From Hymenobacter sp. YIM 151500-1 (GTDB lineage Bacteria > Bacteroidota > Bacteroidia > Cytophagales > Hymenobacteraceae), in contig NZ_CP110139.1 of NCBI RefSeq assembly GCF_025979885.1, positions 1,984,001-2,048,000 on the forward strand: a stretch of 64,000 nucleotides of DNA. The letters run 5' to 3'. Under the pieces are notes generated by a model. It was not told where the DNA came from. It worked only from the letters and a program-made list of their open reading frames with translations, and did no database searches. The position numbers and the translations under genes are program-made. This document shows, in pieces, positions 8,540 through 16,376 of this stretch. Position 1 is the stretch's first letter. Every line of letters begins with the position of its first letter.

Positions 8540-8922
8540 CTCACAAAAAGCCGTTTTTGAGCAGAGAAAAGGGTTTTTTGGAAATTCGCCTCCCGTGTAA
8601 AGGGGCAGATTGACAGAATGTCAGTTGACAATGGAATACAAGCTAAAGGCTAGTTCCTTTGCTTGGAAAGTGCGAGTTGATGGCGGTTAACTTATATATC
8701 TGGTTTCCAACTCTAGGTCGCCTCATCCCTACCCCTCTCCAAAAAAGAGAGGGACTTTAACTTTAGTATTCTAAAATTTAGAAACGGTTTTGCGGTTGCC
8801 GTAAGCACTTAAAGACACAAAGTGCCGCGTCTCTTAGCCCGGATCGTTCAGATTAACAACCAGTGTCGTCCAATGCTAAGACGTGGAATATTGCGTTTCT
8901 ATACCAGCTCGAAATATTTTAC
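8540..8922. other. Gap between mraZ and the tetR promoter
   Basis: No gene is visible. The stretch is much more AT-rich than its neighbours. It contains one small hairpin, CCCTCTC / GAGAGGG around 8734-8754, and nothing else that can be named. The shift in base composition marks the boundary between the core dcw cluster and the tetR-monooxygenase pair. Confidence 0.5.
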
Positions 8923-8952
8923 TTGATCAATTAGAATAACGTAGTACATTTA
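8923..8952 (+). promoter_or_regulatory. Promoter of the tetR-type gene
   Basis: TTG at 8923-8925, exactly 19 bases, then TACATTTA at 8945-8952 (seven of eight positions of TAnnTTTG with the final G replaced). It immediately precedes the palindromic operator at 8954-8971. Confidence 0.6.
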
Positions 8953-8953
8953 C

Positions 8954-8971
8954 ATACCAAACGGTCGGTAT
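8954..8971. promoter_or_regulatory. TetR-type operator, copy 1
   Basis: ATACC-N8-GGTAT with inner bases AAACGGTC. The identical 18 bases recur upstream of the monooxygenase (9589-9606). The position right after the promoter -7 element and 5 bases before the ATG fits autorepression by the TetR-family product. Confidence 0.8.
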
Positions 8972-8975
8972 ATCA

Positions 8976-9572
8976 ATGGATACACGAAATCATATCCTCC
9001 AGACAGCGTTGGCTCTTTTCCTTCAAAGAGGCTTTCGGGACGTGACTATGAAGGAGATGGTCGAAAGCAGTGGCCTGTCGAAAGGAGCATTTTATCACTA
9101 CTTTGATAGTAAGGAGAAGGTGTTTGAAGAAGGAGTACGTGCTTTTTTCAATGCCTTCCAAATCGAGAATTACGACGCTCTCTCGGCAACCTCGCTGCAA
9201 GCGTTTTACCGCAACTGGGCCGAACGGATTGGTAAACCCGCCCGGCTGGCAACCATAGTAGGTCAGGACGACTTCAACTTTGAGGTCAACCACTACTATC
9301 TCATATTCGACGCCCTCAGACTCCTGCCTGACTTTAAGGCCGAGTTTAGCCAGCAGCAGGACCACGAACTGGCCGCATGGATAAAAATTATCCAGGTAGC
9401 GCAACGCACAGGCGAAATAAAAAGCGACATCAGCCCCCAGTGCCTCGCCAAGCTTTTCATCAGTACCGCTGACGGGGTCATTCTTCATTTACTAATCCAA
9501 AAAGGCTTGTCCAAGGTACAAAGCGAAGTATTAAAGCTCTGGGATGCTATCTACGCGCTTGTCAAAACATAA
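8976..9572 (+). CDS. TetR/AcrR family transcriptional regulator
   Basis: 198-residue repressor of the TetR family. The N-terminal helix-turn-helix (about 4-50) reads TRNHILQTALALFLQRGFRDVTMKEMV with the recognition helix GLSKGAFYHYF; the remaining helical domain is the variable ligand-binding part. It is flanked by two identical palindromic operators, one ahead of itself and one ahead of the monooxygenase. The expected circuit is therefore inducible self-repression plus repression of the enzyme. Base composition is lower in GC than the dcw genes, suggesting separate acquisition. The inducer is unknown. Confidence 0.9.
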   Translation: MDTRNHILQTALALFLQRGFRDVTMKEMVESSGLSKGAFYHYFDSKEKVFEEGVRAFFNAFQIENYDALSATSLQAFYRNWAERIGKPARLATIVGQDDFNFEVNHYYLIFDALRLLPDFKAEFSQQQDHELAAWIKIIQVAQRTGEIKSDISPQCLAKLFISTADGVILHLLIQKGLSKVQSEVLKLWDAIYALVKT

Positions 9573-9586
9573 TTTTTTTCTCAACT

Positions 9587-9608
9587 ACATACCAAACGGT
9601 CGGTATGT
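9587..9608. promoter_or_regulatory. TetR-type operator, copy 2
   Basis: The 18-base ATACC-N8-GGTAT element of copy 1 recurs exactly at 9589-9606; here the symmetry extends to ACATACC / GGTATGT. It lies 18 bases ahead of the monooxygenase ATG. Confidence 0.82.
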
Positions 9609-9626
9609 CTCATAAACAGGTATCTC

Positions 9627-10856
9627 ATGAACCAATCAGTTGTTATTTCGGGCGGCGGAATTGCCGGACTGGCAGCCGCCAACATGCTGCACAAGGCCGG
9701 CTATGCCGTCACCGTTCTCGAAAAAGCCCACGCATTCACGAATGCCGGCTACCTGCTCTCGCTGAAAAGCTTCGGCATTGATATCATGGGTGAGCTAGGA
9801 CTGGAGGCCAATCTGGTGGCCGCTCAGGTTCCGGCAAGCTCGCTAAGCTTCCTGGATGCGAAGGGAAGACCTATCCGTAAGCTGAACATTGCCAGGCTAC
9901 ATCAGGAGGGGGGGCGCTCCATTCTCGTCCCCAGGGCGGGTGGTGAAGTCGATTCGCTGCACGGCTACTTCCTCGGGGTGCGCTCCATTCTCATCCCCAG
10001 GGCGACCCTTCACCGGGTGATGTACGAAGCGGTGCAAGACAAGGTGCGCGTCATTTTTGGGGCCACCGTGGAAACGGTGCAGCAAACGGCGACTTCGGTT
10101 GCCGTGACGCTTTCCAACGGCGAAACCCTCGATGCGGATTTCTTCATCATTGCCGAAGGGCTGCGGTCCGCAACCCGGAACCGATACGTTGCGAATGCCC
10201 AGGTAGAAGACTTCAACGTGTTCTACATGGGAGGCAAGCTGGCTGGCAGACACCAATTCACCCCCGGCGTAAACCGTATTTTCATGGGCGTAGGAAAAAT
10301 GCTCTTTGTCTTTCCCGTAGCCGAAGATGAACTCGCCATTCAGTGCTACATCCAGAACACAGACGATGTGGCGCAGCTTCAGGCCAATGCAAAGCACCTT
10401 TTGCGGTACTCTTTCGCCGGATTTCCGGACGAGGTACGAACGCTTGTGGAGGAAATAGCAACGAGGGGCATTCTGTACGCCGATAAGATGGGCATGGTAC
10501 ATGCCCCGGAGCTGGCCCAGGGCCGAATCGTGCTGCTTGGCGATGCTGCCTACTGCCCCACGGCTCTGTCAGGTATGGGGGCTTCTCTATCAATCTACGG
10601 CGCCAGAGTCCTGACGCATTTTGTTGGGCAATTGCCCCATGATCTGCCCTTGGCTTTCACTCGATACAGCGCGTGGATGCAGCCGATAGTTCAGAAATTT
10701 CAGGACAACGCAAAGCAGAACGCCCGGTCGTTGCTGCCGAAGAACAATCTGCAGCTACAAGCATTCAAGTTGTTTCTGAGGCTGGCTCCTGAAGCTGTTC
10801 TGCTTAAGAAGGTGAATAATCAACTCGTGCTCAGCGACGAACAAATGCGTTTTTAG
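9627..10856 (+). CDS. FAD-dependent monooxygenase (PHBH/TetX-like class A flavoprotein)
   Basis: 409-residue soluble flavoprotein hydroxylase. The N-terminal GGGIAGLAAANMLHKAGYAVTVLEK (about 9-33) is the FAD dinucleotide fold; GRIVLLGDAAYCPTALSGMGASLSIYGA (about 296-323) is the second FAD motif of class A monooxygenases. Adjacent control by a TetR repressor is the usual arrangement for drug or aromatic-compound detoxification. An unusual feature is a near-identical 25-base repeat (9914-9938 and 9980-10004) that makes the protein contain RSILVPRA and RSILIPRA 22 residues apart. The substrate cannot be told; TetX-like tetracycline inactivation is only one possibility. Confidence 0.85.
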   Translation: MNQSVVISGGGIAGLAAANMLHKAGYAVTVLEKAHAFTNAGYLLSLKSFGIDIMGELGLEANLVAAQVPASSLSFLDAKGRPIRKLNIARLHQEGGRSILVPRAGGEVDSLHGYFLGVRSILIPRATLHRVMYEAVQDKVRVIFGATVETVQQTATSVAVTLSNGETLDADFFIIAEGLRSATRNRYVANAQVEDFNVFYMGGKLAGRHQFTPGVNRIFMGVGKMLFVFPVAEDELAIQCYIQNTDDVAQLQANAKHLLRYSFAGFPDEVRTLVEEIATRGILYADKMGMVHAPELAQGRIVLLGDAAYCPTALSGMGASLSIYGARVLTHFVGQLPHDLPLAFTRYSAWMQPIVQKFQDNAKQNARSLLPKNNLQLQAFKLFLRLAPEAVLLKKVNNQLVLSDEQMRF

Positions 10857-10898
10857 AGCAGTTTCGGGCCCGACGTACACGGAGCCCGAAATTGCTCT
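10855..10898 (+). terminator. Hairpin after the monooxygenase
   Basis: Arms 10855-10869 and 10884-10898 pair over 15 bases with one G-T wobble. It starts at the stop codon. There is no strong T-run after it, so termination efficiency is uncertain. Confidence 0.6.
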
Positions 10899-11138
10899 AG
10901 TAGCTACTTCCTCTACTTAGCACAACTGTCGCGCATTGATGGTTGATGACGGTAGAGTATCAACTATGAACTGAAGCCCTTCTCTCCCGTTTCGCGCATC
11001 AGATGGCGTAGGGGGGTGAGGCGAATCACTGCTAGAGCCGATTGAAGCACCCGGAGCTAGCAGCCAATATTCCGCACCTTTCCCCGCCGTATCCTGCACC
11101 TTCTAACGGCGGTTGGCGTTGTATCTTTGCTTCAGAAA

Positions 11139-11594
11139 ATGAAACGCCCCTTGCTTCATCGGCTCTTTAGCGCTTGGCTGGCGCTGCTCGTCCTCACCGC
11201 CTCGGTGGGCCTGACGGTGCAGCAGCATACCTGCAGGGTAAGCGGGCGGCACACGGCGTCCATCGTGTTTGCGCCGCACGAGCACGGCTGCCCGCCGGCC
11301 CAGGCCGCTGCGTCGCACGCCACTGCGGCCGCTGGCAAAACCCAGGTAGCGGGGGCCTGCTGCGAGTTTGGGGCGCACTTCCATAAGCTGGACGCCCCCT
11401 CGGCGGAGTTGCACTGGGTGAAAGCGCCGGTACCGGTGCTGGCGCCGGTCTGGCTCGACCACACTGCCTGGCCCCAGGCTCCGGAGCCGCTGCGGCTCCT
11501 CAGCGGGGCGGCCCGCTGGCACGCCGCCGATTCCTCCCCACCGCCGCGGGCGGGCCGGGCCTTGCTCACGTTCGTGGGCGTACTCATCGTCTAG
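11139..11594 (+). CDS. Secreted Cys/His protein of the HYC_CC_PP type
   Basis: 151 residues from ATG 11139. It has a signal-like start (KRPLLHRLFSAWLALLVLTASVG), then HTC, a GACCEFG pair of cysteines and a late Pro cluster. This is the order that names the HYC_CC_PP family of Bacteroidota, whose members sit next to TonB receptors and HMA proteins. A role in copper/heavy-metal handling in the envelope is inferred. TATCTTTG at 11122-11129 is a perfect -7 element so close to the ATG that the message would be almost leaderless; no -33 TTG is found at the right distance. Confidence 0.7.
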   Translation: MKRPLLHRLFSAWLALLVLTASVGLTVQQHTCRVSGRHTASIVFAPHEHGCPPAQAAASHATAAAGKTQVAGACCEFGAHFHKLDAPSAELHWVKAPVPVLAPVWLDHTAWPQAPEPLRLLSGAARWHAADSSPPPRAGRALLTFVGVLIV

Positions 11595-11686
11595 GCGGGT
11601 TCTTGTTTTCGGGCGGTTTTTCTGACCGCCGCAGGGCAGTTTGTGCTCTGCTTTCTCCCGACAAGAACCCGTAACTTTCTGACGAT

Positions 11687-13990
11687 ATGAACCTTGTATC
11701 CGGGCCCGTGCAGTGGCTGACGGCTGCCAGCCTGGTGCTGGCCAGTGCCGGCGCCGCTACGGCCCAAACCATTGACCCCTCGGTGGCGCCCGTGCGCGGG
11801 CAAGTGCTCGATGCCGCTACCAACGCGCCCGTGCCCGGCGCCGTAGTGCGCTGGCTGGGCGCCACTACTGAGGCCGTAACCACCGACAAGCAAGGCGCCT
11901 TTTCCCTGGTGCGCCCGGCAGGCACCGACCAGCGCCTCGTTGTCAACTTTCTCGGCTACCGCCCCGACACCGTGCAGGCCGCCGGCGCGGGCTACTTGCG
12001 CATCGGCCTGCAACGCTCGGCTGAGCTGAACGAGGTGAAAGTGGAGGGCCGGGCTCCCTCCTACTCCGGCCTCACGCCCACCAACACCCAGGTCATTACC
12101 AGCCGCGACCTGACCAAATCGGCCTGCTGCAACCTGGCCGAGAGCTTCGAGACCAATGCCTCGGTGGAAGTATCCACCACCGACGCCGTGTCGGGGGCCA
12201 AGCAGATTCAGCTGCTGGGCCTTGATGGGGCGTATTCTCTGCTAACCGTGGACAACCTGCCGGCTCTGCGCGGGTTGGCCACACCCTACCGCCTGGGCTA
12301 CCTGGCCGGGCCCTGGATTGAGAGCATCGACATCATCAAGGGCATGGGCTCGGTGGTGAATGGCTACGAAAGCATTTCGGGCCAGGTGAACGTGCGCCTC
12401 AAGGAGCCCGACAAGGCCGACCGGCTGCTGTTCAACGCCTACGCCAACGACCTGGGCAAGTTCGACCTCAACCTGAACCTGGCTTCGCCCCTGAGCAAGA
12501 AGCTAAGCACGGCCCTGCTCCTGCACACCGACCACCTCGGCCAGCGCGTCGACCGAAACAAGGACGGCTTCCTGGACCTGCCCCTGGCCACCCAGTACAA
12601 CGTGTTCAATAAGTGGAAATACGTGTCGGGCAAGAGCTTGGTGATGGAAGCCGGCCTGGGCGCCCTGCGCGAAACGCGCCAGGGCGGGCAGATGTACTAC
12701 CGGGAAGGCCAGCCCCAACCGGGCCCATTCTACGGCACCACCCAGGAAACGGACCGCTACACCGGCTACGCCAAAACCTCCTACACCTGGCCCGGCCGGC
12801 CCTACCAGAGCCTGGGTTTGCTGCTCTCGGGCACCAGCCACGACTTCACTTCCCGCTACGGCCAGCGCACCTACGACGGCACCCAGCGCACGGGCCTGAC
12901 TACGCTGCTGTTTCAGAGCATTCTGGGCACTACGGCCCACACCTACCGCGCCGGCCTGAGCTACCTGCACGACGACTACCGGGAGGTGTACCGCTCGGGC
13001 TTCGCGCCCGTGAACGAGACGCCGGAGCAGCGCCGGGCCCGCGAAAACCGCACCCGCCTGGAGCGCGTGCCAGGCGCCTTCGCTGAGTACACTTACCAGA
13101 ACGCCCGCAACCTGACCGTGGTGGGCGGCCTGCGCCTCGACCGGCATAACCTGTACGGCTGGTTTCTGACTCCGCGCCTCAACGTGAAGTACGACCCGGC
13201 CAAGAACACCGTGCTGCGCCTGGCGGCCGGCCGCGGATTCCGCACGGCCAACCCCATTGCCGAAAACTCCGGTATGCTGGTTAGCTCCCGGCAGTTCGTC
13301 ATCAGCCCCAACCTGCGGCCCGAAACGGCCTGGAACGTGGGCGGCTCGTTTACGCAGTACTTCACGGTGCTGGGCCGCCCGGCCACGTTCGTAACCGACT
13401 ACTACCACACCGAGTTTCAGAACCAGGTGGTAGCCGACCCCTATTCCGAGGCCTCAGAGCTGCTGATTGACAACCTGGAGCCAGGAGGACGGTCGTTTTC
13501 GCGCAGCTTCCAGGCCGAGGTGCAGGCCGAGCCGCTGAAGGGCCTGCAAGCCAAGGCGGCCTACAAGTACCTGGACGTGCGCACCAGCTACGGCGGCGAC
13601 CTGCTGCCCCGCCCGCTTACGCCCCGCCACCGCCTGTTCCTGAACCTGGCCTACGCCTCGGCCTTCGACAAGTGGCGGGCCGACCTTACGGTGCAGGGCT
13701 TCGGCGAGCGGCTTCTGGCACCCATGCCGGGCAGTAGTGGGCACCAGCACGGCACCGGCGAAAGCACCTTGCCCACGGCCCCGCGCTACGCTTTGCTCAA
13801 TGCCCAGCTTACCCGCGCCTTCAAGCGGCTGGAGCTGTACGCCGGGGTCGAAAACCTGCTCAACTACCGCCAGCCTAACCCCATCATGGGCGCTTCCGAC
13901 GCGTTTGGCCCCCACTTCGACGCCGCCATGGTGTGGGGCCCCACCTACGGCCGCCTCACCTACGCCGGCCTGCGCCTCACACTGCAATAA
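11687..13990 (+). CDS. TonB-dependent outer-membrane receptor with carboxypeptidase-like N-domain
   Basis: 767-residue outer-membrane receptor. It has a signal peptide ending near AATAQT (about 26), a CarbopepD_reg-like beta-sandwich (about 35-105, VRGQVLDAATNAPVPGAVV), a plug (about 115-225, with SACCNLAESFETN and GSVVNGYESISGQVNV) and a 22-strand-type barrel ending in the aromatic-poor AGLRLTLQ. The CC in the plug and the neighbours (HYC_CC_PP protein upstream, HMA protein downstream) suggest a metal or metallophore substrate, probably copper-related. The spacing to the HMA gene is about 100 bases in the same direction. Confidence 0.88.
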   Translation: MNLVSGPVQWLTAASLVLASAGAATAQTIDPSVAPVRGQVLDAATNAPVPGAVVRWLGATTEAVTTDKQGAFSLVRPAGTDQRLVVNFLGYRPDTVQAAGAGYLRIGLQRSAELNEVKVEGRAPSYSGLTPTNTQVITSRDLTKSACCNLAESFETNASVEVSTTDAVSGAKQIQLLGLDGAYSLLTVDNLPALRGLATPYRLGYLAGPWIESIDIIKGMGSVVNGYESISGQVNVRLKEPDKADRLLFNAYANDLGKFDLNLNLASPLSKKLSTALLLHTDHLGQRVDRNKDGFLDLPLATQYNVFNKWKYVSGKSLVMEAGLGALRETRQGGQMYYREGQPQPGPFYGTTQETDRYTGYAKTSYTWPGRPYQSLGLLLSGTSHDFTSRYGQRTYDGTQRTGLTTLLFQSILGTTAHTYRAGLSYLHDDYREVYRSGFAPVNETPEQRRARENRTRLERVPGAFAEYTYQNARNLTVVGGLRLDRHNLYGWFLTPRLNVKYDPAKNTVLRLAAGRGFRTANPIAENSGMLVSSRQFVISPNLRPETAWNVGGSFTQYFTVLGRPATFVTDYYHTEFQNQVVADPYSEASELLIDNLEPGGRSFSRSFQAEVQAEPLKGLQAKAAYKYLDVRTSYGGDLLPRPLTPRHRLFLNLAYASAFDKWRADLTVQGFGERLLAPMPGSSGHQHGTGESTLPTAPRYALLNAQLTRAFKRLELYAGVENLLNYRQPNPIMGASDAFGPHFDAAMVWGPTYGRLTYAGLRLTLQ

Positions 13991-14092
13991 GCCGCCTGAC
14001 GCTGTTGGCCCTTTAGAAACGGCACAATTCTTTCAGGCAGGCTGTTTTCGGCTTCTCTCCCTTTTCAAGTTTCCTCTTTCCTTTTTTGATTT

Positions 14093-14461
14093 ATGAAAAC
14101 CCTGTTGTCATTCCTAGCCGCGCTCTGCTTACTGCTGCCTGCTTCCGGCGCCTTTGCGCAAGGCACGCCCGCCAAAACGGGCAAGGGCACGGCGCAAGTG
14201 CAGGTGAAGACCTCGGCCGTGTGCGACATGTGCAAGGCCCGCCTCGAAAAAAGCCTGGCTTATGAAAAAGGCGTGCAGGCCGCCGTGCTCGACGTTCCCA
14301 GCCAGATGCTGACCGTCACTTTCCGCCCCGACAAAACCACGCCCGAAGCCCTGCGTACCGCCGTGCAGCGCACCGGCTACGACGCCGACACCCAGCCCGC
14401 CGACGCCCGCGCCTACGACCGGCTGCCCGAGTGCTGCAAAAAGACCAACGCCGTGCACTAA
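14093..14461 (+). CDS. Secreted heavy-metal-associated (HMA) domain protein
   Basis: 122 residues. A signal peptide ends near GAFAQ (about 23). The HMA ferredoxin-like fold follows, with the metal site VCDMCKARLEK (CxxC at about 43-46) and the typical TVTFRPDKTTPEALRTAVQRTGYDAD end. A C-terminal ECCKKT adds a second cysteine pair. It probably binds Cu(I) or another soft metal in the periplasm and works with the preceding TonB receptor. A strong terminator closes the unit. Confidence 0.86.
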   Translation: MKTLLSFLAALCLLLPASGAFAQGTPAKTGKGTAQVQVKTSAVCDMCKARLEKSLAYEKGVQAAVLDVPSQMLTVTFRPDKTTPEALRTAVQRTGYDADTQPADARAYDRLPECCKKTNAVH

Positions 14462-14511
14462 GCCTTGCCGCGCCTCGAAGCGCAGTTGGCGTTTCAGCGC
14501 CGTATACTCAG

Positions 14512-14546
14512 AAAGCCCGCCTCCCGGTACCAGGAGGCGGGCTTTT
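14512..14546 (+). terminator. Rho-independent terminator after the HMA gene
   Basis: Perfect 13-base stem (14512-14524 / 14533-14545) with an 8-base loop followed by TTTT. The stem is rich in GC (GCCCGCCTCC). Confidence 0.88.
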
Positions 14547-14695
14547 GAATGTCTGGCCGTTTCATGTTCAGAGTCGCACCTCCACCCCGGTTTCTTGTTA
14601 CCGAAACTGCTGCAAGAAACTCCGTGAGCAGGCAGGCGCACCCGCGCAAGCCTTACGACGAGCCCTAGCTTCCGCCTATCAGCCCCTTTTCACCT

Positions 14696-15280
14696 CTACT
14701 CCTGAGCTGCCACTTGGCGGCCGTCCTGAGTCTGGATGGCGAATTCCAGGCTGGCGCGGAAGGTCAGGGGGCGCGACAAGCGCCGCCGGTTGGTGCCCGA
14801 AATTTCCAGCGTAAACCACTCGGCCCGCAGAAACTCCAGCAAGTTGGTGCTGCCCTGTATCTGCATAGGCACCTGAGCAGGCTGCACCTGCCGGGGTCCG
14901 AACGATGCCACGTGAATCTTGCGGCTGTTGGCTGTCAGAAAGCAGTTACCGCTTTCCAGGGCTCCTAGCGTGGGAGTGCCGCGCCCAACGCTGCGCCCTG
15001 GCTCGGGTAGCCATTCCAGTTGGGCCGAGCGGAGCAGTACGGCCGCTACATCGGGGGCGGTAAGTGCCGCCAGGCAGGGCAGCGTGCCCGGCAGCGTGGC
15101 TTCGCACAAAAAAATCAGGTCCATGCCAGGGTCGATGCGCAAATTGATGGCGCGCGTGCTTACCCCAAACGCAGTTTGTGCTGCACGGCCCAGTCCCTCG
15201 TGCTGGCTAATCGTAAGCGCCACCCCCAGTACCACCGGGGGCCGCGCTACGCTTGCCGAAGCTACGACTGGACGTTTCAT
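14696..15280 (-). CDS. Hypothetical protein
   Basis: About 194 residues from the ATG at 15280; a TTG start at 15352 would add a hydrophobic stretch (LLPLLSTGLCASLLAHLVVVVV) that could be a membrane anchor. The body has alternating hydrophobic patterns that suggest beta structure (FLCEATLPGTLPCL, EFLRAEWFTLEISG, ASLEFAIQTQ) but no family is recognised. It stands alone, facing the HMA gene and diverging from the LytTR regulator. Codon use matches the neighbours, which is the main reason to accept it. Confidence 0.55.
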   Translation of the reverse strand: MKRPVVASASVARPPVVLGVALTISQHEGLGRAAQTAFGVSTRAINLRIDPGMDLIFLCEATLPGTLPCLAALTAPDVAAVLLRSAQLEWLPEPGRSVGRGTPTLGALESGNCFLTANSRKIHVASFGPRQVQPAQVPMQIQGSTNLLEFLRAEWFTLEISGTNRRRLSRPLTFRASLEFAIQTQDGRQVAAQE

Positions 15281-15546
15281 GACAACCACGACAACTAAGT
15301 GAGCGAGCAGCGAAGCGCATAAGCCAGTAGAAAGTAACGGCAGCAAGGACAATACGAAGCGCTAACCCCTAGTTACAGAAGATACTTCGGGTTAAATTAT
15401 CCTGTTATTAAAGTAGAGCAACCAGGGGAAAAAGTAGACCATTGGGGGCTGTAGGCTGCCGAGCATTGATTTCTTCTTATAAATAATAGCACAAATCAAT
15501 TTCATCCCCTTATATTCACGCCGGCCACCTGGAACTTGTCCCCCGC

Positions 15547-16284
15547 ATGAAGATTACGTGTCTGCTTCTCGATGACGATCCGCTAGTGCTAGACCTGCTA
15601 CAGGCGTACGTAGCCATGACGGATATTTTGGACGTGAAAGCTGCTTTCACCGACCCGCTGGATGCGCATAAGTACCTGCTGGAAAACCGCGTTCAGGTGC
15701 TTTTCTCGGACGTTACCATGCCCCATCTCAGTGGCATCGACCTGGTACGCTCCCTGCAACACCCGCCGCTGGTGGTGCTGATGACGTCCTTCCCGCAGTA
15801 CGCCATGGAAGGCTTCAACCTCGACGTCATCGACTTCCTGCTCAAGCCGATTTCCCTCGACCGTTTCCTGAAAGCCGTCAACAAGGTGGCGGGCATTCTG
15901 CGCACCAGCACCACCGAGCCCGACGCCCAAGCCGACGCTCTAACCGGCCGCGGCTCCTTTTTTATCCGCACCGACGCGCAGTTTGTGCGCCTGCACTACC
16001 GCGAAGTGCTCTACATTGAGGCACTGAAGGACTTCACCAAAATCAACACCGCCGACGGCCGGACTCACCTTACGCTGGTGAACCTCAAAAACCTGGAGGA
16101 GCAGTTGCCGCCGGGCCTGTTTGTGCGCACCCACCGTTCCTACCTCGTCAATGCCGCCCGCATCGAATCGGTGAGCAACTTGGAAGTGAAAGTGGGTGGG
16201 CACGCCCTGCCACTGGGCCAGACCTACCGTGAGCGGGTTACGGAGCGCATCGTCAACCGCTCCCTCATTCGGCGCCAGCACTAG
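15547..16284 (+). CDS. LytTR-family response regulator
   Basis: 245-residue two-component response regulator. The receiver domain (about 1-120) has the acidic pocket LLDDDP (about 8-12), phospho-acceptor Asp55 in LFSDVTMPH, the Thr/Ser of VLMTSFPQYA and the conserved Lys in LLKP. A LytTR DNA-binding domain (about 135-240) contains FFIRTDAQFVRLHYREVLYIEALKDF and the FVRTHRSYLVN signature. It converges with the TPR kinase; LytTR regulators usually pair with LytS-type kinases, so partnership with the neighbouring kinase is not certain. Confidence 0.93.
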   Translation: MKITCLLLDDDPLVLDLLQAYVAMTDILDVKAAFTDPLDAHKYLLENRVQVLFSDVTMPHLSGIDLVRSLQHPPLVVLMTSFPQYAMEGFNLDVIDFLLKPISLDRFLKAVNKVAGILRTSTTEPDAQADALTGRGSFFIRTDAQFVRLHYREVLYIEALKDFTKINTADGRTHLTLVNLKNLEEQLPPGLFVRTHRSYLVNAARIESVSNLEVKVGGHALPLGQTYRERVTERIVNRSLIRRQH

Positions 16285-16376
16285 CCAGCAGCCCGCGTCA
16301 TCGTGAGCCTGGCTGCTGATAATGGACCGCCCTGCTGAGCTGCTATAGCCGTGGCAAGTGGTTGTTGCACATAGGC

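Noticed and set aside
11687..13990. Cobalamin riboswitch ahead of the TonB receptor
   Set aside because: The 90-base gap to the upstream gene has no B12-box-like sequence and is too short.
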